Source: Kalmusia sp. IMI 367209
Taxonomy: Eukaryota > Ascomycota > Dothideomycetes > Pleosporales > Didymosphaeriaceae
Assembly: GCA_027946365.1 (NCBI GenBank)
Contig: JAPEUQ010000001.1
Coordinates: forward strand, 3,286,001 to 3,350,000
Length of the DNA stretch: 64,000 bases
Reading direction: 5' to 3'
Below are positions 23,600 to 35,752 of the stretch, in pieces. Position 1 is the stretch's first letter. Every line of letters starts with the position of its first letter. Both the position numbers and the translations under genes were made by a program. A model generated the notes under the pieces. It was not told the origin of the DNA. It was given only the letters and a program-made list of their open reading frames with translations, and did not search any database.

Positions 23600-25094
23600 C
23601 TATATCCCTTCAATGACCTTAGGCAAGAGCACCTCATTATACGCCCACAACACTGTCGAAAACCCTGCACTAAACGCCGCTCCCGTCCACCACGTCGCCC
23701 TCCTCCCCTGCAACCCCATCTGCCTCTCCACAAACCCCTTCCTCAATTCCTCCCCACTCACTCTCGAATGCATCAACCCATGGTTCACAAACGCTAAAAA
23801 CTCTACACTCGCATTACTCGCCTTCAGAGTCCCCTTTTGAATCATGTTCTCGACCGACTGAGCGATAAGCGTCTGCATGCTCTCGGTCGTATCCTCCTCC
23901 GTTCCCACAGCCGTAAATGCAAACAGATCCTGCGAACCAGGCTGATGATTGATCTTCCCGACCTGCGCTGGCAGCGGATAGAGGGAGTAATTCGATGAAG
24001 GGGCAGCAGGCAGCGTATTGGAGTAAGAAGTTAGCCCCTTGAGAGAAGGATGTTTCACCAGCCCCGCAAAAACACTTGTATACCTCAATTTCCCCAGCAC
24101 GTCGCTCTCCTCATCATCCAAGTCCAGTACCGCTACACTGACACCCGTGGGCTCGGCCGCAAAGAGCAACCTCTTCGCTACGATCTCTGTCTCTGCCCCG
24201 TTGACGTTCTTGACGAAGATAGAGACGCCGGATTCGTTTCGCGTAGCCCCAACAACGATGTTATTATACAACACATCCTCGCCTAGAAACTCGGCCACCC
24301 GCTCGTACAACTCGTGTAGATTCCCAGATGGCGGAACGATAGCGCGGGATTGACCTAGCATAGCGCGAGCCATCACTAGGCCCGAGGCTTGCATGATGTA
24401 CATAGTCGGTGTGTTCAAAAAGTCGCCTACGCCCATGACGGTCGAGTCCCACAGTCTGGGCACGGTATTCTGCAGTCCGTATTTTTTCACGAAGTCGCCG
24501 AAGTTCATGACGAGGTCTTCGGGGATGGCGGTCGCGTTGGGGAAATTGAAGAAGCCGGGGAGGAGGAGATCGGCGTATTTCTCGCAGAGGTCGAGGTACT
24601 TTTTCAGGGCAGCTGTGTAGGCGGCAGATGAGGGAGGGGTGTAGTTGGCAACGGGGAGGCCGCTGCTGAAGTCGACATAGTTTGGGGATGCGGACTCGAA
24701 TTGCATGGAGCCGTCTGTGGAGACGCCCATTCGGTGGGGGAAGGATGTTGTGTTGAGGTATTCCATCCAGGCCTGGACCCCGATGTTGATGGGCTTATTG
24801 GTCGTGGGGTCATGGTAGACGGCTGTGTGGCCGCCCTGTAGAAAAATGTAGGTCAGTCTGGATCTTGGAAAAGCACGAAGCAGTAGTACGATGTTCATGA
24901 GGTGGAGGTGGCTTTCTTACTAGAGTGTGACTCCTTTCGACGACGGCAACGCTCTTCCCATGATCGCGGAGCCAGACTGCGGCATGTGAGCCGGCTGCTC
25001 CTCCACCAATAATAACGATGTCTCGTGTTATTACATCGGCGACGGCGATTCTTGAGGCAGCCAATGCGCTTAGGAGAAGAGCAATGGTATGCAT
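23600..25094 (-). CDS. Secreted FAD-dependent (flavin amine oxidase-like) oxidoreductase (469 aa, 2 exons)
   Basis: The model is complement(join(23600..24835,24921..25094)), intron 85 bp, 1410 nt in frame. A signal peptide (MHTIALLLSALAASRIAVA) is followed by the dinucleotide-binding motif DIVIIGGGAAGSHAAVWL and an acidic strand end VAVVER, so FAD binding is clear. The middle contains several N-glycosylation sequons, fitting secretion. The closest family known to me is the fungal FAD/NAD(P)-binding amine-oxidase-like group that includes beta-cyclopiazonate dehydrogenase; the substrate cannot be assigned. Start is the ATG at 25094, which gives a clean signal peptide; the longer frame upstream has none. 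Confidence 0.85.
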
Positions 25095-26193
25095 TCCTCT
25101 GCCACACATCATTAAATCTTTTCCAACTGAACACCTTCGATGTTGTCCTTCGCTGTAAGCTCTGCTGAAACCAAATATGCACAAATGGCTAAGATAAAAT
25201 CAAAGTAAAGCAGATGTAATCGTGCGAAAGGTGGAGCATCAAACATATTTGAGATCGCCTCGTGCTTCATATGCATCGAAGATTTAATCGAGCACCCAGC
25301 CCGGTCGGTAGATGCAAAATGCCATGCGTTCGGGAAATTAGCTAGACGGAACCCGTGCAGCGTTATATGATGAAAGGTACATCTATCGGTAGTATATGTG
25401 ATATTCAAAACATCTACTTAGCCTAATAGTACCCATCTAGACCTGCGTTGGCGTGGAGGAACAAGGATGTTGTGCCCCACAAAGTCGAAGCGAAGCCTTG
25501 AAGGACGAACCGTATATCAAAACAAAAAAGAAATCACCATGGGTTCTTTTTTCTTCTTTCCTCCTCCTTGTAAGCTAGCCATAGGACTGCATTGTAAAAC
25601 TATACTGTAATGACAAAACATCTGTTTGGATCTTTTCGTTCGCTTCTGTAGGCCAGTGCTTTACGCTGATTCCTTGTAGGCGAGATCGAACTGATCGTGT
25701 GTACTTCGTTACCTCCACATGATTTGAAATAAGCATGCTTGATGATGGGCCATAACAGAAGCGTGGCATACAGGCTGAAGTATCGTGGATGCATGACTGT
25801 ACTTAGGTCAATTTTGTGTCGATTCCCAAGCGCTTTCCTATCGTGTCGTCGTCGTCAAACTACAATTCCCTCTGAGTTGCCGGACCTTCTTCATTACCTA
25901 TGCCGCAGGGTATAAATCTAAACTAGATTTCCGCCCTTGCCAGAATATCATCTTCTAAAGTTCTGTGCGGCTAGATCACGAGTCCACTTGTGGCCCTTAA
26001 ACGCATCTAGCAGGAACTTGAAACCATCATGTCCACTCTTAGTCCTCCATACCTCATGATTCAGTAGTATCATATCGAGTCTCACTCCACGTTCGTCAAA
26101 CCAATCCAAGCTTATATCATGCAAGTATGTGTGCATTTTTCCGCAGATTGTTTCGCAGCAATATCTACGCTCAATTAAAGTGACAGCGTTGCT
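25095..26193. other. Intergenic, AT-rich
   Basis: No supported gene. A minus-strand frame at 25948-26136 lies downstream of the F-box-like fragment and may be part of the same relic. Confidence 0.35.
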
Positions 26194-26502
26194 CTAATCG
26201 TAAAAATTGCCGTAGCCTTGTGTACAATCCGAATGGATCGCCTTAACGTTAGCACCCAGACATTCGTTTTCAATCAGCGTCCGAGAGATGAAGATACGAT
26301 GCCAGAGGGCGTTTCCCCTACTCAGTCTGAGGTACAGAAACGGCTTGATAACTCGGTGCAAATGTGGATTTGTCAGTGCTAAGCTCCGAAGGGTTACCAG
26401 GGTTTGGGGGTCCACTTCATCGTATAGTTGCTTGTTTATGGAGATGTATTCGGGAACTACTTCCAACCATGACATCAAAGCGCCGTTGTGTGCCACTAAC
26501 AT
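26194..26502 (-). pseudogene. F-box-protein-like fragment
   Basis: The first ATG is at 26502. The peptide (PQTLVTLRSLALTNPHLHRV, then IKPFLYLRLS and IFISRTLIENECLGANVKAI) resembles the stretch after the F-box in fungal F-box proteins, where a 'lost-residue, H/R-x-I-x-P-x-LY' pattern introduces repeats. No clear F-box is seen upstream. A compatible piece (25948-26136, LDMILLNHEVWRTKSGHDGF) lies downstream in another frame after a stop. It is probably a truncated or degraded gene, but an unrecognised intron structure is possible. Confidence 0.4.
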
Positions 26503-26508
26503 ACACAA

Positions 26509-27185
26509 GTTCCTCGATGCTGAATTGAAGCAATGCCTACTAGCAGGAATTTCTAACTAAAATGACCTCGAGAATGACCTATGCGCAGACACAACGCTCA
26601 CTCAAATCACAGGAAGAACTTCACCAGGAACCATTCGCACATTCAGATATAAGTGCCTAAAGCACATCTCATTTCATCCACGCTGTGCAACAAGCACTGA
26701 ATCTCACTTCGCTATGTATAATACACTCATGCTTCATCTCTTCATGCTATACCATATCTTATCATGCAATGACGTGACCAAAAACGCTGACTAGCCACAC
26801 AATCCGTCGACGTGGGTCTGAAATACAAAATGTTGAGCCTCAATTGAACACGAACTGCTCGTAAAGCGGGGGAAAAGGGTATAGTGTGCATAAACAAATG
26901 TTTAATGCAAACTTACTTCGACTATTATCGTAACATCATGATGCGGTCCATCCGTGGTTTTGAAGAACTCTGCTCATAAGCAGTGGAGGCGTATGTGCGA
27001 GCGTTGACTTGGGCGAGATCACTCGCGTCCTAGTCTAATCTGATGGAGACTGGAGTCGGCTTGATATCGTCTTCCTCCGCAGTCACAACAGACTGTAAGA
27101 GTATTGCTAAACTCCTTACAGGCGACACCTCGCTCACTTCCTCATCCCATTCTCTGATCCGGAACAGAGTATCTACATCGACCCC
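26509..27185. other. Intergenic, 3' side of the SPT21/Ams2-like gene
   Basis: No gene recognised. It probably includes the 3' UTR of the minus-strand gene ending at 27186. Confidence 0.4.
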
Positions 27186-30100
27186 TTACGGTTTAGATCC
27201 TGCCGGTTCAGCGCTGACGTTGAGCTCAGGCTTCTTAGAGGCCCCAGATGTTGTCCCTTGTTGCGGTGCTTCACCAAGTGACTCAGCTTTGCCATTAAGC
27301 TTCACATCCACAGAGCTATTTCGCATTGTCTCCTGCTCCTTGGAAGTCGCATTTCCAACTACGTCTTCGATCATCGTTGCAAAGTCGAGACTGATGCCAT
27401 TTATAGTGAGTATCTTCGGTGCATCGTTACCATCGGGGAGACTGTTGTCCTGATCACCAAGGGGTGCATCGGACATGATGGCATCGCTGTCGAAGATGCT
27501 TGCACCGCTCCACAATCCGACCGTGCTCGTATTTGGATCCTCGAAGACAGAAAAGTCGAAGCTTTTAGGCGGGGAGCTTGGTATGGGAAGGTCGCTGGAA
27601 AGCAAATCGGTTTGGAGGAGGTCACCAAACTGTAGCCCATTATTGCGGCCCGGCGTATTGAAACTCGGGAAAGCGGACAGGTCGAAAGCTTGAGACGGAG
27701 AGCCAGAAAGCATGCTGTCGGAGAGAATGTCATTCAATTGGCGAGTGAAAGGGGTCTCGGGTGCTTTCCCATTCGCTTTCGGCGTTCGAGATGACCTCGA
27801 CGGTGTCGTCAAGTTGATTTCAGCGCGGTGCATAGGTGTAAGAGGGGCACGTTGGCGCGAACCAGGAGTCGGAGTCTTTAGTAAGTCTTCGAGAGAGATG
27901 CCCTTGATGGGGGTTGTCTTTGAAGACGTACCATCTTCGAAAAGATGTGCTATATCATCCTCATTCTCGAATGATGGAGGGCAATTTTCTTTGTCTCCAT
28001 CTTCAATGACAACGTCGAGAATCCTTGTCGTTGGATTTACAGGCTTGGGAGCAGATGATCGAGTTGAGGGTGATCGCGAGGCTCCTTTGTCGGCTAATGA
28101 TTTCATCTCGCCAGGTCTACGTGGGGACGGAAAAAGTAATCGTCGCGTAGGCTTAGGAGTAAGGTCGCCATCAAGATCTATAGGAGTATCACGACTTCCT
28201 CTTCGTATGCCCACTGGACTGGATTGAATGGCCCGCGCAAGGGCAGCTCGGGCCGCAGGTTCGTCAAGTTGAGGGTCCTCGGCAACCTGAAAGCTGCAAG
28301 AGCGCATTCGGACAGGGGGTTGTGTCTGACTGTCGCTGGTACCATCCAAGGAGGGAAGAGCTCCTCTTTCTGTTTGTTGATCTGGTGCGCCAGATTCGGA
28401 TTCTGGAATGACAGCGTCAGACGTGAGGATGTCATTTCCTGTCTTTGGTTTCTTGGGCTTCCTTTTCCTCTTCGATTTATCTGCAGCGCCCTGTTGTTTC
28501 CCCCACACCTCCTGAGGCCGCATTGCATTCTTTTTCACTAACCATAGTCCGCAGGGGTTGCAGAGCATTAGAGTCGTAAAGGTATCCCCCTCTATCTCCT
28601 CAGGTTCTAGAACTTGTTTAAATATACGATATTGGGCCGGTGTGTCATCGTCACCTTGGCTTATGACTTCATGTGCAATGATCCCACTACCCTTTGATGA
28701 CAAGGTGATGTGATCAGGAGTGCCCATCTCGATGCGTGTGAAAGCTCTCCGCCAAGCTGGTGTTTCAATCTGGCCGCAATTGTTGCAGAATTGTGGTAGA
28801 AAGCCTTTCTCGATGGCCTGCTCTAGCTTCTCTTTGATGATTTCTCTCTGTTTTCGCTTCGCTCCAGATCCACTCCGGGGCTGCTTCCCTTTGCTATCAC
28901 CAGGTGCCGCAGCGTCGGACATAGGCTCACCAGACCATGTCTGAGATCTTGCTAGCCCCCTAGCTCCCTTGACAGCTGGTTTGGGAACTGGGACAGGAAG
29001 TTGTGGAGTACTTGCTCGGTTGGCGACCATAGTGTCGGGCTTCGCTGATGACGCTGATTCCTCTGGTACTTCAGTAGCTAATTCTGCTAGAGGAGAAGGA
29101 CCTATTTTATCCTGTACCGACTGGTTGAAAGGGACAGTATCGGTAGGGGGCAAGTTGGGTAGAGGTGCTGATGCTTGAATGCTTTGCTGATATCCGCTTT
29201 GAGTTTCAGTTGGCCCAACATGATTCAAAAAATGATTTAGTAGTCCTGGGTCTATCGGCATCGGCTCAGGCTGTCTTTTCATAGATCCGGTGCGATGTTT
29301 TGATGCGCACGAAGACGGTAACAGCTCCACAGGACCTGGATTAAATTCGGACCAAGACCGCTTTGACCTGTCTGGTTTCTTTCGCGTCCTCACTTCAGGC
29401 CCAATAGTCGAGTCGCGCTTCTCGCACAGTGTGCTCTCAGGATCACCCTCTTCCTCCATTTGAGCAATAGGTACATCACTCACAAAGCCAGAATCGTTTG
29501 GAGGTAGTACTGGAAGTTCAGGGCTAGAAGGGGCTGGGGAAGCTATACGCTCGGGCAAGACCGGTGGCGAAGAAGGCAGGTTCGGAGGAGTAGTGTCCTC
29601 AGGACTATCGCCTTTGTTGTCATCGGCAGAGTCTAGTGCATTATCGGAAAAAATGCCGCTATCATATGGGGAATGATAAGGGCGGTTCTCATCCATTGAA
29701 GCATTTCGTAGCAGACTCGGAGCTGGAACACGAGACCCGCTTGGTAATGACCCAGCATTACGTGGACGAGGCGTAGGGGCGCGAGGCACTTGTTCAGCCG
29801 ATACAGCAGCACCAGCATTTAGGGGAGTTGGTCGGTGCAGTCGCACCGATGCCGCAGTGCTAGCGGTCACCCGTAATGATTCTGCATTGGTACCCAGTGG
29901 TGTCTTCCTTGGTCTTTTCGCTTTCGTGATGCGAGCCCTCTTTTTGGGTGGGCCATCTTCTGGCTGCTCGGCATTGGGCTCGGTGACAGGAGAGTAATAT
30001 GGCGAATAGGCAGCGGGTTCGCTGTGGAAGGATGCCTGGGAAGCGGGTCGGTACTCTTGCTGTATCTGATACGGATACGAGGAAACTGTACTCATAGCCG

Positions 30101-30996
30101 GACTAGAGGCTCGTGTATCGTGTGTGTGGAAAGACGTGTGGTGCTGTTCGTAAAACGAATCGCTCATTATCATCTCGCTGAAAGAGTCCATGCCCCCCAT
30201 AGAGATGCTGTCGGCGTTCAGTGTGACGTTTCTTGGTGTAGGCTGCGCCAGCTGTCCAATAGCCGGATTAGCTCTCAAAAAATCTGCCCATTCCTTATAG
30301 TCCATTCCCTCAGGCATGACCTTGCTGAGGCTATGATACCGCTCCATATTCTCCACATATTCGCTTTGCATGCAGGTAGGCACAGGTACAAGCTTGAGCT
30401 TGACCTCTAATGTTTCCTTGACGCCGTTTGAGAAGAGACCCAGAATATTTTTGCATACGCGGCCGGTGACCATGGTTTGTGACTCCTCGGCGGGAGCATT
30501 GGGGGTTGTTGAGGCAGATGCAAGAATCCATGACAGCATGCCTTGACCGACGAGAGGCGTTTCGTATTCGGAGAAGTCGTACGCGTAGACGGTGTAATCA
30601 TGGCCGAGCTTGGCAACAAGTTCGGGACTGATAGCGTCGCGTGAGTGTCTAATCAATTGTAACTTTTCCGTGCGTGTGACCTACCTTGCTGACACGATTG
30701 CCTGAATACACGTCTTGAGCTCGATAACACCTACTTGAGTCGTCTCATCAAGGGAAACAGTCGGGATGCTTAGCGCGTTGGGCAAGCGGGCGAGACAGTT
30801 TGATTTGTTCTGGTCGTCGAATGTATAGAGCACCTTGACTGTAGGTAATTAAGTTAGACACACCTAATTAATAGCCTCGATGGTGGTGCTTGCCTCGCAT
30901 GAGTCGTCGTGGAATGTCGGTCGTGCTGTTCGCGTCGGCATCGGCGGCGGCAGCATGCTGGGCAGCACCTTCAACGCCTGGCGATGGCGTCGACAT
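27186..30996 (-). CDS. SPT21/Ams2-type GATA zinc-finger regulator (1232 aa, 3 exons)
   Basis: The model is complement(join(27186..30627,30685..30838,30894..30996)), 3699 nt in frame. The N-terminal region (VLYTFDDQNKSNCLARLP, then HDYTVYAYDFSEYETPLVGQ) matches the conserved head of the Spt21/Ams2 family. A zinc-binding pair follows: CNNCGQIETPAWRR and, 71 residues after the first CxxC, CNPCGLWLVKK. That is a GATA-like finger with a very long loop. The rest is low-complexity, rich in S, P and K. Yeast Spt21 and fission yeast Ams2 control histone gene expression and, for Ams2, CENP-A loading (family knowledge). The second intron (30628-30684) is GT-AG. The first (30839-30893) uses a GC donor: CGAG|GCAAGC joined to CAG|TCAAGGTG restores RRLMRVKVLYTFDD. 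Start at 30996 is the first in-frame ATG consistent with this. Confidence 0.8.
30839..30893 (-). other. GC-AG intron in the SPT21/Ams2-like gene
   Basis: The donor reads G|GCAAGC and the acceptor ACCTACAG|T. With this 55 bp intron the exons join in phase (codon GTC, then AAG). I saw no GT donor nearby that keeps the frame; the unspliced frame runs into a stop within about 12 codons. Confidence 0.7.
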
Positions 30997-31678
30997 GGCT
31001 GCCGGTGTGGTGAAGGTAGGCCAAGTGCGTGGTTGAGCAAGGAAGAAGTGACGAGGTCGAGGTGTCAAGGGAGGTGATCAGTGTTGGCGTATCGCGATCG
31101 GCGTGGCTGGCAAGCACTCGGTCCATGGGTCGCGAGAAACGCGTTGGCGAAGCACGCGGTGGAAAGAACAACGAACGCGAAAGGGAATTGAAGAGAATAA
31201 TACGTGATTGACACTTCAATCCAGCATGCGAAGAATTTCAAGGGTCGACTGCAAGCAAGTGAAGGGAGATAAGCGCGTCATACAAGCGCCTGAGCGCGCG
31301 ATGTGAGGTTCAAGATGCTCGAGCTTGGACGTGAGCTACATCCCGCGGGAATGACTAAGACGTGACGCAACGCGCCATCATTGGCTCGGCGACGGATAAA
31401 CTACTAACCGGCGGCGCTACCCTCGCGTTTTGCTCGACCTCCGCCCATCGCAGACACACTTACCCACTATCAGTTGTCGTTGCTGTGGTGTCGCGCGTTC
31501 AGATCCCGGTCCGAATCAATTCATACTGGTCTGTGCCCACTCTTCCTCGCGTCTCTTTCTTTCCGGCAACCCGTGGCCACTCGAAATTATTCCTGCAGGC
31601 AGCACCTCCACGTGACACTCACTAACATACATACAGCTGCTGTAGCTCGCCCACTCCACGTCGCCCGACACATACATC
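30997..31678. promoter_or_regulatory. Divergent promoter region between SPT21/Ams2-like gene and SmD2
   Basis: 682 bp separate the two start codons, which point away from each other. The stretch is GC-rich and contains no convincing gene. Shared regulation is possible but unproven. Confidence 0.5.
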
Positions 31679-32135
31679 ATGGTGGACGCAAAGCTTCAGT
31701 ATGTCACAGTCTATATCATAGGAAATGGCGCCAGCTAACAGTGTCCAGAGAGCTCATCTCCAAGCCCCGCGCGGAGTTGACGTATGTATCAGTTATGACC
31801 CCATGCCGAAACCTGTAGCTAACTATGTGTGTAGCGAGTATGAGGTCGCCCAAGTCGAAGAACACGAGCTCACAACCGGCCCGCTCTCTATTCTACAGAC
31901 GGCTGTCCGCACACGTACCCAGGTCCTGATATCCTGCCGAAACAACCGCAAGCTACTCGCCCGCGTAAAGGCTTTCGATCGTCATTGCAACATGGTTTTA
32001 GAGAATGCAAAAGAGATGTGGACAGAAACCCCACGGCTTGCGAATGGTCAAGCCGGCCGCAAGGTCAACAAGGATCGATTCATCAGCAAGATGTTCCTAC
32101 GCGGCGACTCGGTTATCCTCGTTCTGCTGAGTTAA
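31679..32135 (+). CDS. SMD2: Small nuclear ribonucleoprotein SmD2 (117 aa, 3 exons)
   Basis: The model is join(31679..31698,31749..31781,31835..32135), 354 nt in frame. The product [19 protein letters not shown] continues into the Sm fold: [20 protein letters not shown] (Sm1) and the Sm2 motif [16 protein letters not shown]. SmD2 is one of the seven core Sm proteins that ring the Sm site of spliceosomal snRNAs. The first two coding exons are only 20 and 33 nt long, which automated callers easily miss. The gene converges on DAK with 126 bp between stops. Confidence 0.95.
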
Positions 32136-32261
32136 GAAGTCATTGGAAAGAGGGCGCTTGGTGGCATGGATTCGGATTCAAGAGTTTCTATTACGACTAA
32201 GGAGTTTTTGGGCCTACAGTTACAAAACAGTCTCGAAATCGGCAATCAATCAAAAGGTTCT

Positions 32262-34250
32262 TCACTTCTTCAGCCCATCGTTGAGGCCTAGTAGTAATTC
32301 CGCAAGGCCATGCGCGCCTGGATCTGGAACGCTTTCCCAACCTTCACCGCCAACATATACCGTGCGCCCTAGACTAGCTTTCATTCCCTTCGTAACCTGC
32401 GCTCCCTGCTCCGCCGCCTTTGCAGCCGAATCTACGTTTCCTGTCTTCGAGAGCGTGTCCACGAATGGATACAGTGCGTCCATCAGCGTGCGGTCTCCTG
32501 GTTTAGCAGGGGTGTATTTGCCTAATGCTTTGAGAGATGATTCGAGAGCTTTCGCCCAGACGTCTACTGTTATTGGCGTTGACGAAGAGGGGGAGTTTTG
32601 ACGCAAACCGTGGGCAAGCGCATTCAAAAAGATGGCATAGATAGCGCCGGAAGTTCCGTCCATGGCTAGTTCGACAACCTGGATGATGTTCTGCAAAAAA
32701 ATGAGAGGATCTTCGGTCTGCGTGGCCTTCTCCAGCATTTGCAGGATTGCTGCTCATAATTAGTGACAAGACAAAACGGATACAAATAACGTACCTTCAG
32801 CGCCTCGCTTCAGACCAATGCCGCAATCACCATCGCCAACGATGGTGTCATAATTCGTGACATCTGGTTCCGCTGCAATGAGTCTCTTCAGCGCTACTGT
32901 CAACGCTGATCTTGCAAGGCCATAGTCAACTGACATGATGTTAGTATGTGCCCGGCCCTATATCGGAAGATTGCTTACTTCGCAGGTTGCTTGGTGACAC
33001 CTCGTCTTCTTCAGAGCGTTTTTCTTGCTTCGCCCACTGTCCGCGCTTCGACCACGTATCGCTACTGATCGCAGCAGACCACCCGCTAGCCTCTGCAGGA
33101 GCATCCAATAATTTGATCATCGAAGACTCATCGCCCAGTCCGGTGTCCGTAACTTTGAGCAAACTGATGCTGAACCCCAGGCCATTTAAACTAGTCATGA
33201 AGGTTCCCGACAATATCCGGATGGGTTTAATCTTCCAATCATGTGCCAGCTGCTCTACAACTTCGTTGGTGATGCCTCCCAGCTCTAGCACGCTTACTCC
33301 GCCCAAATTATTTACCAGCAGAACCATATCGTCTTTCTCGGATATATCAAGGAAATTCCGATCCTTATCTGACCTATCCAAGCAATGTGACAGCATCGTT
33401 TTCACCAGTCCGGGCAGATCGGTCGCCTTTCGCTCGGATCCAGGTTCGTTGTGGATACCCATTCCAATCTCAATTTCCGATTCTTTGAGCTCGTCTTCGC
33501 CTCCTTCGATCTTACGGCCAGGAACGTGGACATGGGAAAGGGATGATCCAATAGAGACGAGGTTGTCGGCGGTCAGCTGAGCTACCCGGGACACTTCCTT
33601 CAGGCTCGCTCTGTAAGTCATCAGCACATCACTTCATCTCCAAAAGCTCCATGCAGAGGCAACAACTCACCCCTTTGCCGCGAGCGCACCCGCAATCTTC
33701 TGTACCAAACACGTCCCCGCGATCCTCCTACCAACCTTCCCACCCCTCCCTACCCACACCAACATCATCACCCACAACCACCATATCGACCTCAATTCCA
33801 CTCGCGCGCGCTTTCTCCACCGCCATCCCAAAATTCAGCACATCACCGGTATAGTTCATCACCACGACCAACACACCCTTGCTCTTATCCACGCGATGCA
33901 AAATACATCGTCGCACCTGCTCTGCACTCGGCGACGCAAAGATTGTTCCTGCAACAGCGCCGGAGAGCAGACCATAGCCGACGAAGGATGCGAACGAAGG
34001 CTCGTGGCCGGAGCCGCCGCCAGAGACGAGAGAAACTTGAGGTGTAGGGGATTTTAGGTAGATTATTTTGTTTTCGATGTCGCACTGGACGGAGGGATTC
34101 GTATGCGGGATTGAGAGCAGGGCTGTGGTGACGAGGTGCGTTGGGTCGTTGATGAAGTGTTTTGCTATATTTCCGTGTCAGCACACGCTCCTCTCGCTCT
34201 CTCTCCCTCTCTTTCTCTTTTTCGTGATGGCCGGATATGCGTACCCGACA
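32262..34250 (-). CDS. DAK1: Dihydroxyacetone kinase, with a one-base frameshift (5 exons)
   Basis: The exons are complement(join(32262..32749,32795..32929,32979..33610,33671..34164,34244..34250)). The start reads MSAKHFINDPTHLVTTALLS. The DhaK domain shows SLVSGGGSGHEPSFASFVG, the substrate-binding SHVHVPGR and VLLVNNLGG; the DhaL domain shows YDTIVGDGDCGIGLKRGAE and DGTSGAIYAIFLNAL. The enzyme phosphorylates dihydroxyacetone using ATP, in glycerol catabolism and DHA detoxification. Exon lengths sum to 1756 nt, one base over a multiple of three. The shift lies in 33742-33753, where the frame runs from DDVGVGR into a stop while removing one G gives GRRGGKVGRRIAGT, the family sequence. The final protein would be 584 aa, normal size. 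Every other part is intact, so a sequencing error is at least as likely as gene loss. Confidence 0.88.
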
Positions 34251-34380
34251 TGTTGACGGCTTCAAGTACCAATCACGCTTGACAAAGCAAGATATGTATT
34301 TTATTACACAGTGTCACCAAAGGAGAGGGGGAAAGGCAGCGGTCGCGAGGGAATAGGGTCAGGTTATCAGGGCGCATAGC

Positions 34381-34561
34381 CTATGCGTTGATGCGGCCGG
34401 GCGGAGGCCCGTCGTCCTGGGCGGCGGGAACAGCATGTTTGGAGAAGCTGTGGTGGGGTCAGTGAGGGGTTCGCGCGTGGCTGATGGTGGGGTCGCTCCG
34501 ACGCCCTTTCTTCGGCAGCCGTGGTCTTCCGCTTTGGGAAGTCGTAGGCACGCGGTTCCAC
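34381..34561 (-). CDS. Possible small protein, C-terminal part only
   Basis: One frame gives VEPRAYDFPKRKTTAAEERA. If an intron ends at the CCACAG near 34448, the product would finish FSKHAVPAAQDDGPPPGRIN plus one residue, with TAG at 34381. Codon choice and composition look protein-like, but there is no ATG and no clear donor, and I recognise no family. A spurious frame remains possible. Confidence 0.2.
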
Positions 34562-35067
34562 TTTGAGGTGTTTACGATTTATTTTTTGATCCTTTGTTGA
34601 TGGACTCTTGGAATGGTTTTTGCAGTATTGGCGTGGGATATTGGCGATTAGGAGGTTCTAGAACAATGGCGAATTGAGTGAGGAGAGACAGGTGGGCTGA
34701 GGCGTCTGCGTCTGGTAGTGTAGGCAATGGTTTCGGAAGTTGGTATAGCTTGTGATGTCTATTTCAGATTTCAAGTATTACGATCTCAATGCTTTGGTTG
34801 GTGATTTATCCAGATACATCCAGGTAGAGAGGTATATACTAATTGACGAAAGTGTTAATGCTGCTTTGCAACAGTGATACCCTACCCGATTTTGATCTGA
34901 TCAACAACGAACTATAAATCTTAACGGCAATAGAAGCTTGAACCCAGGCGCCCTAGCAGTGTGTACGCGTATATGGTTGACACTTATCGAGGGCACTACA
35001 GTCTTACTGATATGGTCCCTGCCCTTTTCCCCTGAATCACTCATAAATATGACCCACGACAATGTCC

Positions 35068-35523
35068 CCTCGGGATCATGCCCGCTTCGGATTCAAGTAT
35101 CTATATGATGCTGGCTCGTATAGCGGCTACAGGTCGAGGAAATTGCGCTGCATGATCAAGTCCACAACCTGCAAGGGAGTGCAGCTAGTCCAAGGCCAGT
35201 CGGAGGCTCCTGGATGACGAACGGACCCGGCTCTCTAAGCCAATTGACGCGTCTCAACGGTGCGCAGAAGGGAGAAGCTGGACCGACATTTTATAGAACG
35301 ACGCAGTGGATAGAACTTCACGGCGCTCCAGACAGGAACGTGTCTGATCGACCCGGGGTTGTCCATTACGTCGTTTTGTGAAGATGTCTGATGGGCTTTG
35401 CGTTGACTCATCGGCGCGTTGAGCTCAATTTTGGCGATTGCTTAGTTCGGGCCTTCGAAAACCTAATACTTTCTTGGGAGTTTCACGGCCGCATCGAAAT
35501 GCCTGTGAGGCTGGGCTTGAAGA
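35068..35523 (+). repeat. Diverged dispersed repeat, copy A
   Basis: Collinear matches to 53435-54006 include cctcgggatcatgcc at the left end, ctgcatgatcaa with gcaaggga after it, a tatagaacgac-type block, and an exact 23-base match at the right end beginning gcctgtgaggctgggcttga. Spacing between blocks differs, so insertions or deletions have accumulated. No coding capacity was seen in this copy. Confidence 0.6.
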
Positions 35524-35752
35524 TACACTTGCTTGGAATGATGATGTAGGCTGTCTTGATATGAGCGTATGACAACTCCCAAGTGCGGGCAAACTGGTAT
35601 GAGTGGACTCAGGAATGCAATTGCATCATGTGGCTCGTGACCAAGTGATGGAAGTCAAAAGTAAGGAAGAGCCGAAACTCTACAGCCTAGGAAACTGCCG
35701 TGAAATTCCTAACATTCAACACCGACAAGCTGACATCCTACCTAGAAGACGT

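Larger units (their letters stand above)
34251..35752. other. Intergenic with a dispersed repeat and a possible small frame
   Basis: Repeat copy A lies at 35068-35523. A minus-strand open stretch at 34381-34561 could encode the end of a small protein (listed separately). The rest shows nothing recognisable. Confidence 0.4.

Noticed and set aside
32948..33580. 210-residue plus-strand frame
   Set aside because: Antisense to the third DAK exon, which carries clear DhaK motifs.
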